DNA of 64,000 nucleotides from Arcobacter ellisii (GTDB lineage: Bacteria > Campylobacterota > Campylobacteria > Campylobacterales > Arcobacteraceae): contig NZ_CP032097.1 in assembly GCF_003544915.1 (NCBI RefSeq), positions 1,240,001 to 1,304,000 on the forward strand. Reading direction: 5' to 3'. The translations under genes were made by a program, and so were the position numbers. Shown here piece after piece: positions 45,666 through 54,249 of this stretch. How positions within the stretch are numbered: position 1 is the first letter of the stretch; every line of letters begins with the position of its first letter. A model generated the notes under the pieces. The model was given only the letters and a program-made list of their open reading frames with translations, was not told the DNA's origin and did no database searches.

Positions 45666-46261
45666 TGTGGAAACTTTTACCAGTTAGTTTAATAATAAAA
45701 GTTTATATTTCTGTTTTATCAATTATATTTTTAATTGTTAATCTAATTCCAGAATGGGGCTTATTAAAAGTAGTTGAAGTTTCAGGTTTAGTTAGTTTAG
45801 GAATAATGTTTGTGTTAGCTAAATGGGGGTGGAAGTATATATGGAAAAATAAATTAATTGATTTAAATAAATTAATTTGTCCTGATTTGAATGGAAGTTG
45901 GAAAGGTAATATTTGTTCTAACTATTCTAATGAAATAAAAGAAGTGAAAGTAAAAATTGAAGTTGATTTCTTAACATTTAAAATGTTTTTAATTTCAGAG
46001 GATAACTATTCAGAAAGTTCAGTTATATCTAGCCAATTATATAAAGATAAAAGAACAGACATAATATATCTATATTATATGTTTGAAGGACAAGTGCCAA
46101 ATCCTAAAAAAACAGATGAAACTAGCTTTGATGGAGCTGGAAAACTAAAAGTAAAGTATGAGAATGATTTTTTTCAATTAGAAGGAACTTATTGGACTAA
46201 TAGAGCATATCAAAATAATAATAATACAGCTGGAAGAATTGAATTAAAAAAATCAAATTAA
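45665..46261 (+). CDS. cap15: CBASS effector, Cap15-like (two membrane helices plus beta barrel)
   Basis: A 198-residue protein. Two hydrophobic helices (about residues 8-27 and 36-58) are followed by a strand-rich domain starting near L-N-G-S-W-K-G-N-I and ending with F-Q-L-E-G-T-Y-W-T-N. This is the S-2TMbeta layout of Cap15, an inner-membrane effector that oligomerises and disrupts the membrane when the cyclic nucleotide binds its barrel. It sits directly after the CD-NTase with overlapping stop and start. No Cap2/Cap3 or HORMA/TRIP13 genes are present, so this is the short two-gene CBASS type. Confidence 0.85.
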   Translation: MWKLLPVSLIIKVYISVLSIIFLIVNLIPEWGLLKVVEVSGLVSLGIMFVLAKWGWKYIWKNKLIDLNKLICPDLNGSWKGNICSNYSNEIKEVKVKIEVDFLTFKMFLISEDNYSESSVISSQLYKDKRTDIIYLYYMFEGQVPNPKKTDETSFDGAGKLKVKYENDFFQLEGTYWTNRAYQNNNNTAGRIELKKSN

Positions 46262-46384
46262 TAAAGATATGATTTAAAAGTGAATTGATAAAACAATTTA
46301 TATAGAAATAAAATTAGATTTGACAAAGACAAACTAATTTAATTTTACAACTTAAAAAAATTGCTATATCATTTTAAACACTTG

Positions 46385-46448
46385 AAGTGATACATTTTTT
46401 CTATAAACGGATACATATTTATAAAAAAGTGTTTTTTCTTCTTATAAT
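46385..46448 (+). promoter_or_regulatory. Upstream region of the replication gene with repeated GATACAT
   Basis: AAGTGATACATTTT (46385-46398) is identical to 37747-37760 upstream of hsdR. GATACAT occurs again at 46410, 21 bases (two helical turns) after the first. TATAAT at 46443-46448 is the likely -10. The repeats could be binding sites of the Rep protein or of a regulator shared with the restriction operon. Confidence 0.5.
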
Positions 46449-46469
46449 AAACAAAAAAAGGTGTTTAAT

Positions 46470-47495
46470 TTGAATAGTAAAAAACTTTACAAACCCAGAA
46501 GTCTTATTTTTTGTAAAGATAATGCAACTCAAAAAGAAAGAATTATCTATAACTACCTACTTTACAGATTAAAATTAGAAAAAAATGTGATTTTAAAAGA
46601 GAAAAATGAGGTTGAAAAAATAGGTTATAAATATAAAGGACATTATTTAAAAATTACCTTCAAAGAACTAAGAGAACATTTAAAACTTACCAAGAAAAAA
46701 GACATTATAAAAATGTTTGATAATTTAAGACAAATAGATATGAATATACAATTTTTAAATGAATCAAATTTGAATATTGGAAGAAGTAATAAGACTAAAT
46801 TTACTGCAAAACTAATTGGAGATATTAAAGAGTTTAATAGTGAAGATGGTTTTTTTGAATTGACATTTTCTCCTATTATTATTGATTTAGTTATTAATAG
46901 TAAAGATTATACAACTTTATTTATTGAGGACTTAATCAAATTCAAATCTAAATATTCCCTAATCATTTATGAAATACTAAAATCTTCATATATACCTCAT
47001 TTTAATAATAATCAACCATTAAAAATGAGCTTATCTGATTTTAAATTACTATTAAATGTTGAGAATTATAATATTTCTAATTTAAAAAGAAGAGTTTTAG
47101 ATGTGGCAAAAAAAGATATACAATACTTGACAGATTTTTTGTTTGAATATAAATTTTTTACTGGCAATGTGGGTAAAAATTATGAATATATAGAATTATA
47201 TTTTGATGCAAAGAATAGTTATAAAAGAAGTAGCTTTATTTTAGATAAAAAAGTTAAAAACTTAACTCAAAATGAATTGATTTATTTACTTAAAAAGGAA
47301 TTACCTCAAAATCTATATATTGAACAATTGAATGAGGAAATTAAAGAACTTCAAAATGCTTTATCTCTACAAACAAGAAAAGCAGAAATGGCAATAGATG
47401 AGTTGGACTCTAATTATCAAGAAAATTTTGAATTACCTATTGAAGATTTTGATAACTTTGACTATGAAGAAATTAATAATGAATTATGTTTTTGA
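46470..47495 (+). CDS. Rep_3-family plasmid replication initiator
   Basis: A 341-residue protein. TTG 46470 is preferred, with AAAGGTG six bases upstream; GTG 46461 is within that ribosome site. Two winged-helix-like halves typical of Rep_3 initiators are visible: I-T-F-K-E-L-R-E-H-L-K-L-T near residue 65 in the first, and L-K-S-S-Y-I-P followed by S-L-S-D-F-K-L-L-L-N-V in the second, with a Gln/Glu-rich tail. Such proteins bind iterons and open the origin of theta plasmids. Its presence in an integrated element suggests plasmid ancestry or replication after excision. It converges with the next gene and overlaps it by 34 bases. Confidence 0.75.
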   Translation: MNSKKLYKPRSLIFCKDNATQKERIIYNYLLYRLKLEKNVILKEKNEVEKIGYKYKGHYLKITFKELREHLKLTKKKDIIKMFDNLRQIDMNIQFLNESNLNIGRSNKTKFTAKLIGDIKEFNSEDGFFELTFSPIIIDLVINSKDYTTLFIEDLIKFKSKYSLIIYEILKSSYIPHFNNNQPLKMSLSDFKLLLNVENYNISNLKRRVLDVAKKDIQYLTDFLFEYKFFTGNVGKNYEYIELYFDAKNSYKRSSFILDKKVKNLTQNELIYLLKKELPQNLYIEQLNEEIKELQNALSLQTRKAEMAIDELDSNYQENFELPIEDFDNFDYEEINNELCF

Positions 47496-48796
47496 ATTTT
47501 CTCACTTACAAAATCAGTTAAAGAAGTAGGAGTTAAAACTTTTACTTCTCCAAGACATTTTAAGACTGAACTTGAAGCATTTGTTATTGTGTCAGTTGCA
47601 ACAACATAAAACTTATTATCTTTTGGGGTAATACTATAAACTTCTTCAAAATATTTTAATTCATCTTCTGTTTTAAAAGTTGATTGCTTTTTTAGAGGTT
47701 TATATAAAAAATATTCAAGTAAAACAGAATTGCACTCCAATATAATTTGCTCTTCATTTTCTGTTGGTTCAAGTGCTAATTTTGGAATAATTTCATATTT
47801 AATAACATCATTTATCATAAATGACTTATTTAATGATAGTATCTCTTTTTGTTTATCTTTTGGTAATTGTGAAAGGTAAAAATCTTTTGCACTAATTCCT
47901 TTGTCATTAATTGCAAAAATCTTTGACAATAAAATTGTTTCAACTTTTGAAGTGTCAATTTTATCTTTCATTTTTCTGTAATATTCAATAGTTTTTGAAT
48001 TATCACTATTTATATTTATTTTAATAGGTGAAATAGTTTTATTTACTAAATTACCATTAACTCCATCAATAACAATTGTTATATCTTTATTACTACTAAT
48101 TGATTGAAAAATTTGATATTCAAGATTATAATTTGATTGAGAATACTCAATTGGTTTTAAAAATTCTTCTATAATTTCTTCTACAATTTCAAAATAATTA
48201 TCAGTTGTAAGTCCTTTATTACTTTTTAAATAAGCAACTAATAATGGTAATATTGATTTTAAAAGTTCTTTATTATGAATTGTGTATCTTCTTGAATCAT
48301 CAAACCATTTTTCTAAGTCTATTTTATAGTATGTTTGTAATCTATTTATTACTCTACAATCAGCCATATATAAACATCTAATATTTGCTAATGCTCTTTT
48401 TGTTAAATCATTTACTATTAATTCTGTTGGATAATCAATTTCCATAGTGTCATATATATCTTTTAAAATGACTTCATTATTTAATTTATCTACAAATAAA
48501 GAGAGAATATAAACAATAGCTTCATCTAAATTGTTTTCTCTTGGTAGATATTTTTTATATTTTTTTAAATGTTCTTCATACTTACTTTCTAAAATTAAAT
48601 TAATTAAATCTCTGTTCTTTTTTCTTTTTTTCTCAATAAAATTTTTGTCATTACTTGAATAATCACTATTAAAAAAATCATCTTCTATTTCATTGATTTT
48701 TGAGAATATATAGTCTTCAATATTTAACAATAGATAATTAATATCTAATAAGTCAATATATTCTTCTAACTTTAAATGTAGCTTTGATTTTTCCAT
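47462..48796 (-). CDS. Unknown large helical protein
   Basis: A 444-residue protein from ATG 48796, with AAAAAAGGTG just upstream; an earlier in-frame start at 48838 is less likely. No family was recognised. The N-terminal 120 residues look helical and charged (N-F-I-E-K-K-R-K-K-N-R-D), a middle part has I-V-I-D-G-V-N-G-N-L, and the last quarter seems more strand-rich (K-F-Y-V-V-A-T-D-T-I-T-N-A-S-S-S-V-L-K-C-L-G). No signal peptide or membrane segment is seen. It stands alone on the minus strand between the replication and methyltransferase genes, and may be a maintenance or defence gene of the element. Confidence 0.6.
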   Translation of the reverse strand: MEKSKLHLKLEEYIDLLDINYLLLNIEDYIFSKINEIEDDFFNSDYSSNDKNFIEKKRKKNRDLINLILESKYEEHLKKYKKYLPRENNLDEAIVYILSLFVDKLNNEVILKDIYDTMEIDYPTELIVNDLTKRALANIRCLYMADCRVINRLQTYYKIDLEKWFDDSRRYTIHNKELLKSILPLLVAYLKSNKGLTTDNYFEIVEEIIEEFLKPIEYSQSNYNLEYQIFQSISSNKDITIVIDGVNGNLVNKTISPIKININSDNSKTIEYYRKMKDKIDTSKVETILLSKIFAINDKGISAKDFYLSQLPKDKQKEILSLNKSFMINDVIKYEIIPKLALEPTENEEQIILECNSVLLEYFLYKPLKKQSTFKTEDELKYFEEVYSITPKDNKFYVVATDTITNASSSVLKCLGEVKVLTPTSLTDFVSEKIQKHNSLLISS

Positions 48797-48919
48797 ATTT
48801 TCACCTTTTTTATCAAAAAAACTTATTGTAGATACCATTATAAAGTATTTTTCTTTAAGAGCTAATTGCCACGCTATGCTATGCGAAAATAATCCTGAAA
48901 AAATTAAAAAGGATTAAAA

Positions 48920-50338
48920 ATGAGTAATTTCATTAGAAAAATAAATAAAAGAAAAGTTGCTGTTAAAGCTAAATTAGATGAACTAAAAAATGAAAGTATT
49001 GAGATAGAAACTATTGAAGAAGTTCAAATCTCAAATGAAGAAAATCTACCTTCAAAATCAGTTCTTGAATTAGTTGAAAAGAATATTAATAATAAAGAAG
49101 TTGATTTTATGGAAAGTGGTTTTACTAAACTTCAAAATCAAGCTACTCAAAGAGGTATTAAATTAGTTGAAAAAGAACTTATTAAAAAACCATATCTCTA
49201 TTGTTTTGCTTACACAAATATATGTTTAATTTCATATTCAAAAGACAAAAATCTCTTTGATAAAATTGATAATTTTTCAGATATTGAATATTTAGATTTT
49301 TTAAAAAATAAAGATAATGAACTTATAAATGTTAAATCATTTAATGATGTTGGGGACTACAATAGATTACCTTTATTTGTATATGCAGGTGGAAAACAAA
49401 ATCATAAATCAACACAACAAAATATTGTTGCAAGTATGTTGTTAAAATCACCACAAGTTAATTCTTATTATGAACCATTTGCAGGTGGATTAGGTAGTGT
49501 TTATAATTCACTTCCAATTTTAATTAAAAATGGAATTAAAAATATTTTTATTTCTGATGTAAATCATTCTTTAATCAATGTTTATAGACAAGTTCAAAGA
49601 AACCATAAATCAGTTCAAAGAGAGTTATCAAATATTGAACTTGACTTTTTTAGAGAATATGGAAAACTTTTTGCTGATTCAAAAAAAGAGTTAAAAGACT
49701 TTTTTACAAAAAAACAAATAGAACTTAATGAACTTGAAAAGAAAAATAGAATGAATGCTAAAAGGGCAGCACTATTTTTATATTTAATGAATATTTGTCA
49801 AGGTGGGATGAATAACTTTGATATGGAAACAAAAACCAATAAGTTTAGTTGTGCTTATGATGGTAATAAACATAAAAAAATAGCTTTTATAATCAACAAA
49901 GTAGAAATATATCATCAGATTTTCAAACTTGCTAGCTTTGAGTTTAGAGTTAAAAGATATCAATCTGTATTGAAAAAAGTTAAAAATGATAAAACAGCAT
50001 TTGTATTGCTTGACCCTGAATATGTTGAGTTTGGTGAAGAGATTATCAAATCTTGCAAACATACTTATACAAATGAAGGTAAAGGTTTTAACCATAAAGA
50101 GGTTTTAAATCTATTAAATAATGGTAAATACCCATTTATTTATTATAACAATCACCATTCATTTATTGAAAATATTGCTATTAAAAATGATTATGTATAT
50201 GTAAAAAAAGATGTTGAATATATCAATGGAAATAAACCAAAATCAAGTATAGAAATACTTATGTATGGAAGATATGAACAACCTCTTCAAGTGATAAATA
50301 ATACAACCTATATATCAAAAATTGAAAAAGTAGCTTAG
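48920..50338 (+). CDS. D12-class DNA adenine methyltransferase with a DPEY active site
   Basis: A 472-residue protein. Residues about 1-145 are an extra N-terminal part of unknown role. The methyltransferase domain then shows Y-A-G-G-K, motif I Y-Y-E-P-F-A-G-G-L-G-S-V-Y and the segment N-I-C-Q-G-G-M-N-N-F-D. The catalytic motif reads L-L-D-P-E-Y in place of the nearly invariant D-P-P-Y of Dam-type enzymes. It is therefore a divergent or possibly inactive Dam relative. No restriction partner is adjacent. A long palindrome follows its stop. Confidence 0.75.
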   Translation: MSNFIRKINKRKVAVKAKLDELKNESIEIETIEEVQISNEENLPSKSVLELVEKNINNKEVDFMESGFTKLQNQATQRGIKLVEKELIKKPYLYCFAYTNICLISYSKDKNLFDKIDNFSDIEYLDFLKNKDNELINVKSFNDVGDYNRLPLFVYAGGKQNHKSTQQNIVASMLLKSPQVNSYYEPFAGGLGSVYNSLPILIKNGIKNIFISDVNHSLINVYRQVQRNHKSVQRELSNIELDFFREYGKLFADSKKELKDFFTKKQIELNELEKKNRMNAKRAALFLYLMNICQGGMNNFDMETKTNKFSCAYDGNKHKKIAFIINKVEIYHQIFKLASFEFRVKRYQSVLKKVKNDKTAFVLLDPEYVEFGEEIIKSCKHTYTNEGKGFNHKEVLNLLNNGKYPFIYYNNHHSFIENIAIKNDYVYVKKDVEYINGNKPKSSIEILMYGRYEQPLQVINNTTYISKIEKVA

Positions 50339-50365
50339 TTAGAGAGTCAATTGACTCTCTAACTA
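50336..50365. terminator. 30-base perfect palindrome after the methyltransferase gene
   Basis: The two arms (50336-50350 and 50351-50365; core AGAGAGTCAATTGACTCTCT) are perfect complements with no spacer. As RNA this would make a strong stem, but there is no T run after it, so it may be a Rho-aided terminator, an mRNA stabiliser or a protein site. It overlaps the stop codon. Confidence 0.5.
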
Positions 50366-50458
50366 TTATTAAAATTGAATTATCAATTAAAATAGGAGCT
50401 ACTATGACATAGATTATTAATGGAACTAAATAGGAAAAATATTTATGAGGATTTTAAA

Positions 50459-50623
50459 ATGAGTTTTATAAAAAAAGATAACCAAATATTAAAAGAAAAT
50501 GGTTTTAACACTATTAAAATTGGTTGTGATGGTGTTATAAGGTTGCCAAAAAGTGCATTAAATGCAGGAATTGGGAAAAAATTAAGAGACTTAGGTATTA
50601 AGTCTAAAATAATAGTATGGTAA
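50459..50623 (+). CDS. Small unknown protein, 54 residues
   Basis: ATG 50459 follows TGAGGA at 50446-50451, a better start than ATG 50420. The protein is basic (T-I-K-I-G-C-D-G-V-I-R-L-P-K-S-A-L-N-A) and no family was recognised. It lies 10 bases before the next methyltransferase gene, so the two are probably co-transcribed. Confidence 0.55.
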   Translation: MSFIKKDNQILKENGFNTIKIGCDGVIRLPKSALNAGIGKKLRDLGIKSKIIVW

Positions 50624-50633
50624 AGGATTAAAA

Positions 50634-51848
50634 ATGACTATTACAAATTTAGCAAAAAGAATTAAAGAAAATTTAACAACAAAAGATTTTACAGCTGTGT
50701 GTTTCATAGCTTATTTTAAATTGCATCTATCTAAGGGTATGATGTTAAAAAGAGGTATTTCTCAAAATGAAATATATAAATATATCAACAATGAAGAAAA
50801 TTCATTTAATTTAAAAAGTGTGAAAAACTTTGAAGCACATATTAGAAATGAGTTAAATGAACTAAATAATATTTATGGATTTAGATTTAAAAGTATGGTT
50901 AAATCTAAATGGGATAATTTAGGATTATCAGTTGTTGAAGAACAATTACAAACTAATAAAAATGGTATTCAAAATATTATAGAAATTATAGATAAAGAAT
51001 TGCAACCTTTAACTATTGATTCTATTTTTGATTTGTTTGAAGAATTAAATGGTAGTGATAGAGGTTTAAATGATTTTTTTACTCCTGAATCTATCTCAAA
51101 ATTTATTTCTAAAATTGTTGGAACTAAGAAGTTTGGCAAAAATATTAATATTTTTGACCCAACAATTGGAATGGGAAGATTAATATACCATTCATTTATG
51201 GAATTGAAAGAAAGATATCCAAATTCAAATATTAATATTTTTGGTATTGATTTAAACAAAAGATTTGTAGCAATTAGTGAAGCATTACTAAACCTTGTGA
51301 ATAATCAAAATGTATTTATAGAAGAAGGTAATACTCTTAAAAATGACTTTGGTTTTCCTCAAATGGATATTTGTATTTCAAATCCTCCATATGAAAAAGG
51401 TATTGAATATACATTTGTAGAATATGTAAAAAACTTACATTGTAAATCATTTTTAATTTTACCTAATGCTTTTACTTTTCATAAAAACGCAGAAAAAATA
51501 AGAAAAGAATTGATGAATAGAGGTTTAATAAAAACAATTATTCAACTACCAGAAAAATTGTTTAAAAATACAAATATTCAAACAATAATAGTTGAATTAG
51601 ATAATGACCCTCTAATGAAACTAGAAAAGTTAGCAATTGACAATAAACTATTATTTAAAAAAATTGATTATTCAAAAGATGTTAAAACTCAAATTAAAGA
51701 GTTTGAAGAAGAGGTTATAAAAAAAGAATGTAAAGAAAATACAAAAAGAGAAATAAATTTATTAGAGTTAAGAAATAAAATTGCAAATGATCTTGAAAAA
51801 TTAAGTAATTCAATTAAACCAATTCTATTAGATAATGAAGCTTCTTAA
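50634..51848 (+). CDS. N6-adenine DNA methyltransferase, HsdM/Type IIG-like
   Basis: A 404-residue protein. A helical N-terminal part (about 1-145) is followed by F-F-T-P-E-S-I-S, motif I I-F-D-P-T-I-G-M-G-R-L-I, an acidic motif II (F-G-I-D-L-N-K) and the catalytic I-S-N-P-P-Y-E-K-G, with later I-L-P-N-A-F-T-F. The active site looks intact. There is no specificity or restriction gene next to it. It may methylate the element to escape host restriction. Its end overlaps the convergent relaxase gene by 4 bases. Confidence 0.8.
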   Translation: MTITNLAKRIKENLTTKDFTAVCFIAYFKLHLSKGMMLKRGISQNEIYKYINNEENSFNLKSVKNFEAHIRNELNELNNIYGFRFKSMVKSKWDNLGLSVVEEQLQTNKNGIQNIIEIIDKELQPLTIDSIFDLFEELNGSDRGLNDFFTPESISKFISKIVGTKKFGKNINIFDPTIGMGRLIYHSFMELKERYPNSNINIFGIDLNKRFVAISEALLNLVNNQNVFIEEGNTLKNDFGFPQMDICISNPPYEKGIEYTFVEYVKNLHCKSFLILPNAFTFHKNAEKIRKELMNRGLIKTIIQLPEKLFKNTNIQTIIVELDNDPLMKLEKLAIDNKLLFKKIDYSKDVKTQIKEFEEEVIKKECKENTKREINLLELRNKIANDLEKLSNSIKPILLDNEAS

Positions 51849-53338
51849 TAGGGTTTCAAATCCCTACTTGGACTTAAATCAAAGATTGGAGTAAAAAGGG
51901 GTTCTTTCTCTTTTTTTACTTCTTTTTTTGTGTCTAATTTTTTAGATAAACTTTCCAAAATTTCATTTAATAGATTCTCACTTATAATTCCCATAATATT
52001 CTTTAAATCTTTTACCATTTTCATTATTGGTTTTAAAATTAGAGGGGTTAAAATTGGCACATAAAAAGCTTCTAGTAGAAAATCTATTGCATCACCTTCA
52101 ATTTTTGAAAATATATTTTTATATCTGTAATTATGGTTTTTATCTTTATATATTAAAAAAGTATTTTTATTTTTTGAATCTTTAATTAGTGAAAAATCTT
52201 TACCTCTTTGAAGTTCATTGAAATTAAAAAACTTGGTTGCAATTTTAGAAATGTCAGATTTAATTAATAGTTTTAAATCTTTAAAAAACTGCTTATTTTG
52301 AGAAATAAAACTTGGATAAGGTTCAACTTTATTTTTATCTATTTCAAGAGAAATAGGAATTATTTCATTAGATATTGAAGTTTCAATATTGTTAATTTTT
52401 TTTAGTGCTTTTTGTCTTGAATTAGTAAGTCTTTTTTCAATGTGTGTTTTATACTTTTCATTTTCAATGTCAAGTTTAGCTCTTAGTTTCAATAATTTAT
52501 TTGTTGAGTTAATATCAATTTTTTTACTTGAATATAAATAGTTTTCAAAATCAAACTTCTCATATATCTTTTCATTGTTTTCATTTAGAGTGTATTTTAA
52601 ATCACCAGTATTAAATAAAGGACTAAATACCCTTTGTTTAGAACCTGAGTCATGTTTTATAGTTGCATAGAACTTGTCATTTTTATAGTCATATCCAAAC
52701 TTTTCAATGTTGATATTCTCTTTTAAATAATCCAATAATTCTGTATGAGTTTTAAAATGGTGTAAATTACTATTAATTTGATTTAATAGTTCTTGTTCAA
52801 ATTGTGATTTATCTTTTTTAGTTTTAATTGAACTTGTGTCAATTTTCCAATTTTTTGTTATAGCATTTGTTTTATCTATTGGTTTTAGGTTTTTATTTGT
52901 AGGTGATTGTAAATTGTATTTTGTATCTAAATAATCTCTAATAAGTTCAAATCTCTTTCTATCTCTTTTGTCAAAGTATAAATCTAATTTTGTATTAGTT
53001 AAAAGATTTTTCTTTGGTATCATACAATGAAAATGAGTGTTGTTTGTATCTTGGTGTAATACTGCACTAATATTTACTTCATCATCTCTATAAGCATTTA
53101 ATAACTCTTCTTTAAAATCTTCATATATTGATGTTGCTGTTTCATTATCATATTTATTTTTTAGAGAAACAATAATGTGAAAATGTTTATCTTTATATTT
53201 TGTATTTTGTGAAATTTGTTTTGTGAGATTTAAATCACCATCAAGAATAAATACTTTTTCTTTATCTCTTTTATTATTGTTTCCATTTACTAAATAATCT
53301 GCAAGACTTCCACTACCACTATTTACTGTTATTACCAT
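51845..53338 (-). CDS. Relaxase of a mobilization system
   Basis: A 497-residue protein. The three-histidine metal site of relaxases is visible in A-V-L-H-Q-D-T-N-N-T-H-F-H-C-M-I-P-K-K-N (about residues 86-105). The catalytic tyrosine of the N-terminus is probably Y20 in L-A-D-Y-L-V-N-G. A long variable C-terminal part follows. It should nick the element at its oriT and lead the strand into the recipient through a helper's conjugation pore. It overlaps the MobC-like gene by 20 bases. Family MOBP is likely but not certain. Confidence 0.8.
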   Translation of the reverse strand: MVITVNSGSGSLADYLVNGNNNKRDKEKVFILDGDLNLTKQISQNTKYKDKHFHIIVSLKNKYDNETATSIYEDFKEELLNAYRDDEVNISAVLHQDTNNTHFHCMIPKKNLLTNTKLDLYFDKRDRKRFELIRDYLDTKYNLQSPTNKNLKPIDKTNAITKNWKIDTSSIKTKKDKSQFEQELLNQINSNLHHFKTHTELLDYLKENINIEKFGYDYKNDKFYATIKHDSGSKQRVFSPLFNTGDLKYTLNENNEKIYEKFDFENYLYSSKKIDINSTNKLLKLRAKLDIENEKYKTHIEKRLTNSRQKALKKINNIETSISNEIIPISLEIDKNKVEPYPSFISQNKQFFKDLKLLIKSDISKIATKFFNFNELQRGKDFSLIKDSKNKNTFLIYKDKNHNYRYKNIFSKIEGDAIDFLLEAFYVPILTPLILKPIMKMVKDLKNIMGIISENLLNEILESLSKKLDTKKEVKKEKEPLFTPIFDLSPSRDLKPY

Positions 53339-53621
53339 TTGATAGTTCCTTTAAATAGTCATCAATTTCTAAAAGTAAGTTATATATTTGTATATCTAAA
53401 CTTTTATTTGCATTGGTAAATCTAGCTATTTGATTTATATTATTGCCAATTTTATTTAAGTGATACAGAACTAAGCCATAATCATTGTTTGATTTTACTA
53501 TGTAGCCATTTTCTAAAACTTCTCTACAATATTTTGAAAGAGTAATATTTAAACAATTTGCATTAAATTGTAAAGAGTTATACAACTCTTCATTCATACC
53601 AACTTTTAAAAATTTTCTCAT
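53319..53621 (-). CDS. MobC-like relaxosome accessory protein
   Basis: A 100-residue protein with an N-terminal ribbon-helix-helix-like start (V-G-M-N-E-E-L-Y-N-S-L) and the MobC motif L-N-K-I-G-N-N-I-N-Q-I-A-R-F-T-N. It probably helps melt oriT for the relaxase. It overlaps the relaxase gene by 20 bases and the upstream gene by one base, so the three are translationally coupled. Confidence 0.8.
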   Translation of the reverse strand: MRKFLKVGMNEELYNSLQFNANCLNITLSKYCREVLENGYIVKSNNDYGLVLYHLNKIGNNINQIARFTNANKSLDIQIYNLLLEIDDYLKELSNGNNSK

Positions 53622-54112
53622 TATAAATCTAAACCTTTAATAGGTGGTTTTTTATCATTTTTAATATCATTTTTTTTATTTTTATCTTCTATTTTTTGTG
53701 ATATTAAATTTATAATTCTTTGTTGGTTTTCTAAATAGTTTTTATTTTTTTTCAATATATCAACAAGAACAGTCATATCTTCAATTTTTTTAACTCTTTC
53801 AAAATCAATATATGTTTTTTCATACATATCTTTTTTAAAATTAGCACACTCTAATTGATTTCTTAAAAGTTGATTCTCAAAGGATAACTCATAAAGTGCC
53901 TCATTAATCTCTTCTATAAAATTTTTATAGTTTAGATTTATACAATTTCTTGAACTTTGACAAAGTAGTATTTCTATTAGTTCATGCAGGTTGTTAGCTT
54001 GATATTTTGAAGTTAATTTATTTATTTCATTTGTATCAACTTGACTTTCAATTCTTTCTTTTATTAATCTTATCTCTTTATTGATAAGTTTTTTTAAATC
54101 AATGTAGTTCAT
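53621..54112 (-). CDS. Coiled-coil protein of the mob operon, unknown
   Basis: A 163-residue charged helical protein (I-N-K-E-I-R-L-I-K-E-R-I-E-S, later L-K-K-N-K-N-Y-L-E-N-Q-Q-R). No family was recognised and no membrane segment is present. It is the first gene of the mob operon and is preceded by the inverted repeat at 54148-54193. A DNA-binding or relaxosome role would fit its place. Confidence 0.65.
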   Translation of the reverse strand: MNYIDLKKLINKEIRLIKERIESQVDTNEINKLTSKYQANNLHELIEILLCQSSRNCINLNYKNFIEEINEALYELSFENQLLRNQLECANFKKDMYEKTYIDFERVKKIEDMTVLVDILKKNKNYLENQQRIINLISQKIEDKNKKNDIKNDKKPPIKGLDL

Positions 54113-54117
54113 TTAAA

Positions 54118-54224
54118 ATCCTATTATAATTTTGTGTTTAACAAAATCAAGGTGTCTAATTATCCACTTTATGTGGTAATTTGACTAACCTTGCCCAATT
54201 GTCTTATGTAATTATTATAGGATT
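54118..54224. other. Candidate origin of transfer upstream of the mob operon
   Basis: A nested set of inverted repeats: ATCCTATTATAATT near 54118-54131 faces AATTATTATAGGAT near 54210-54223. ATTTTGT...ACAAAAT forms a small hairpin near 54129-54147. An imperfect 20-base repeat running from CAAGG (54148) to CCTTG (54193) has CCAC-TTTAT-GTGG at its tip. Position directly upstream of relaxosome genes is where oriT of mobilizable plasmids usually lies. It could also be the operon's operator. No nick site can be named. Confidence 0.45.
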
Positions 54225-54249
54225 TAATGCAGTTTTTTTAGTTATCCAA

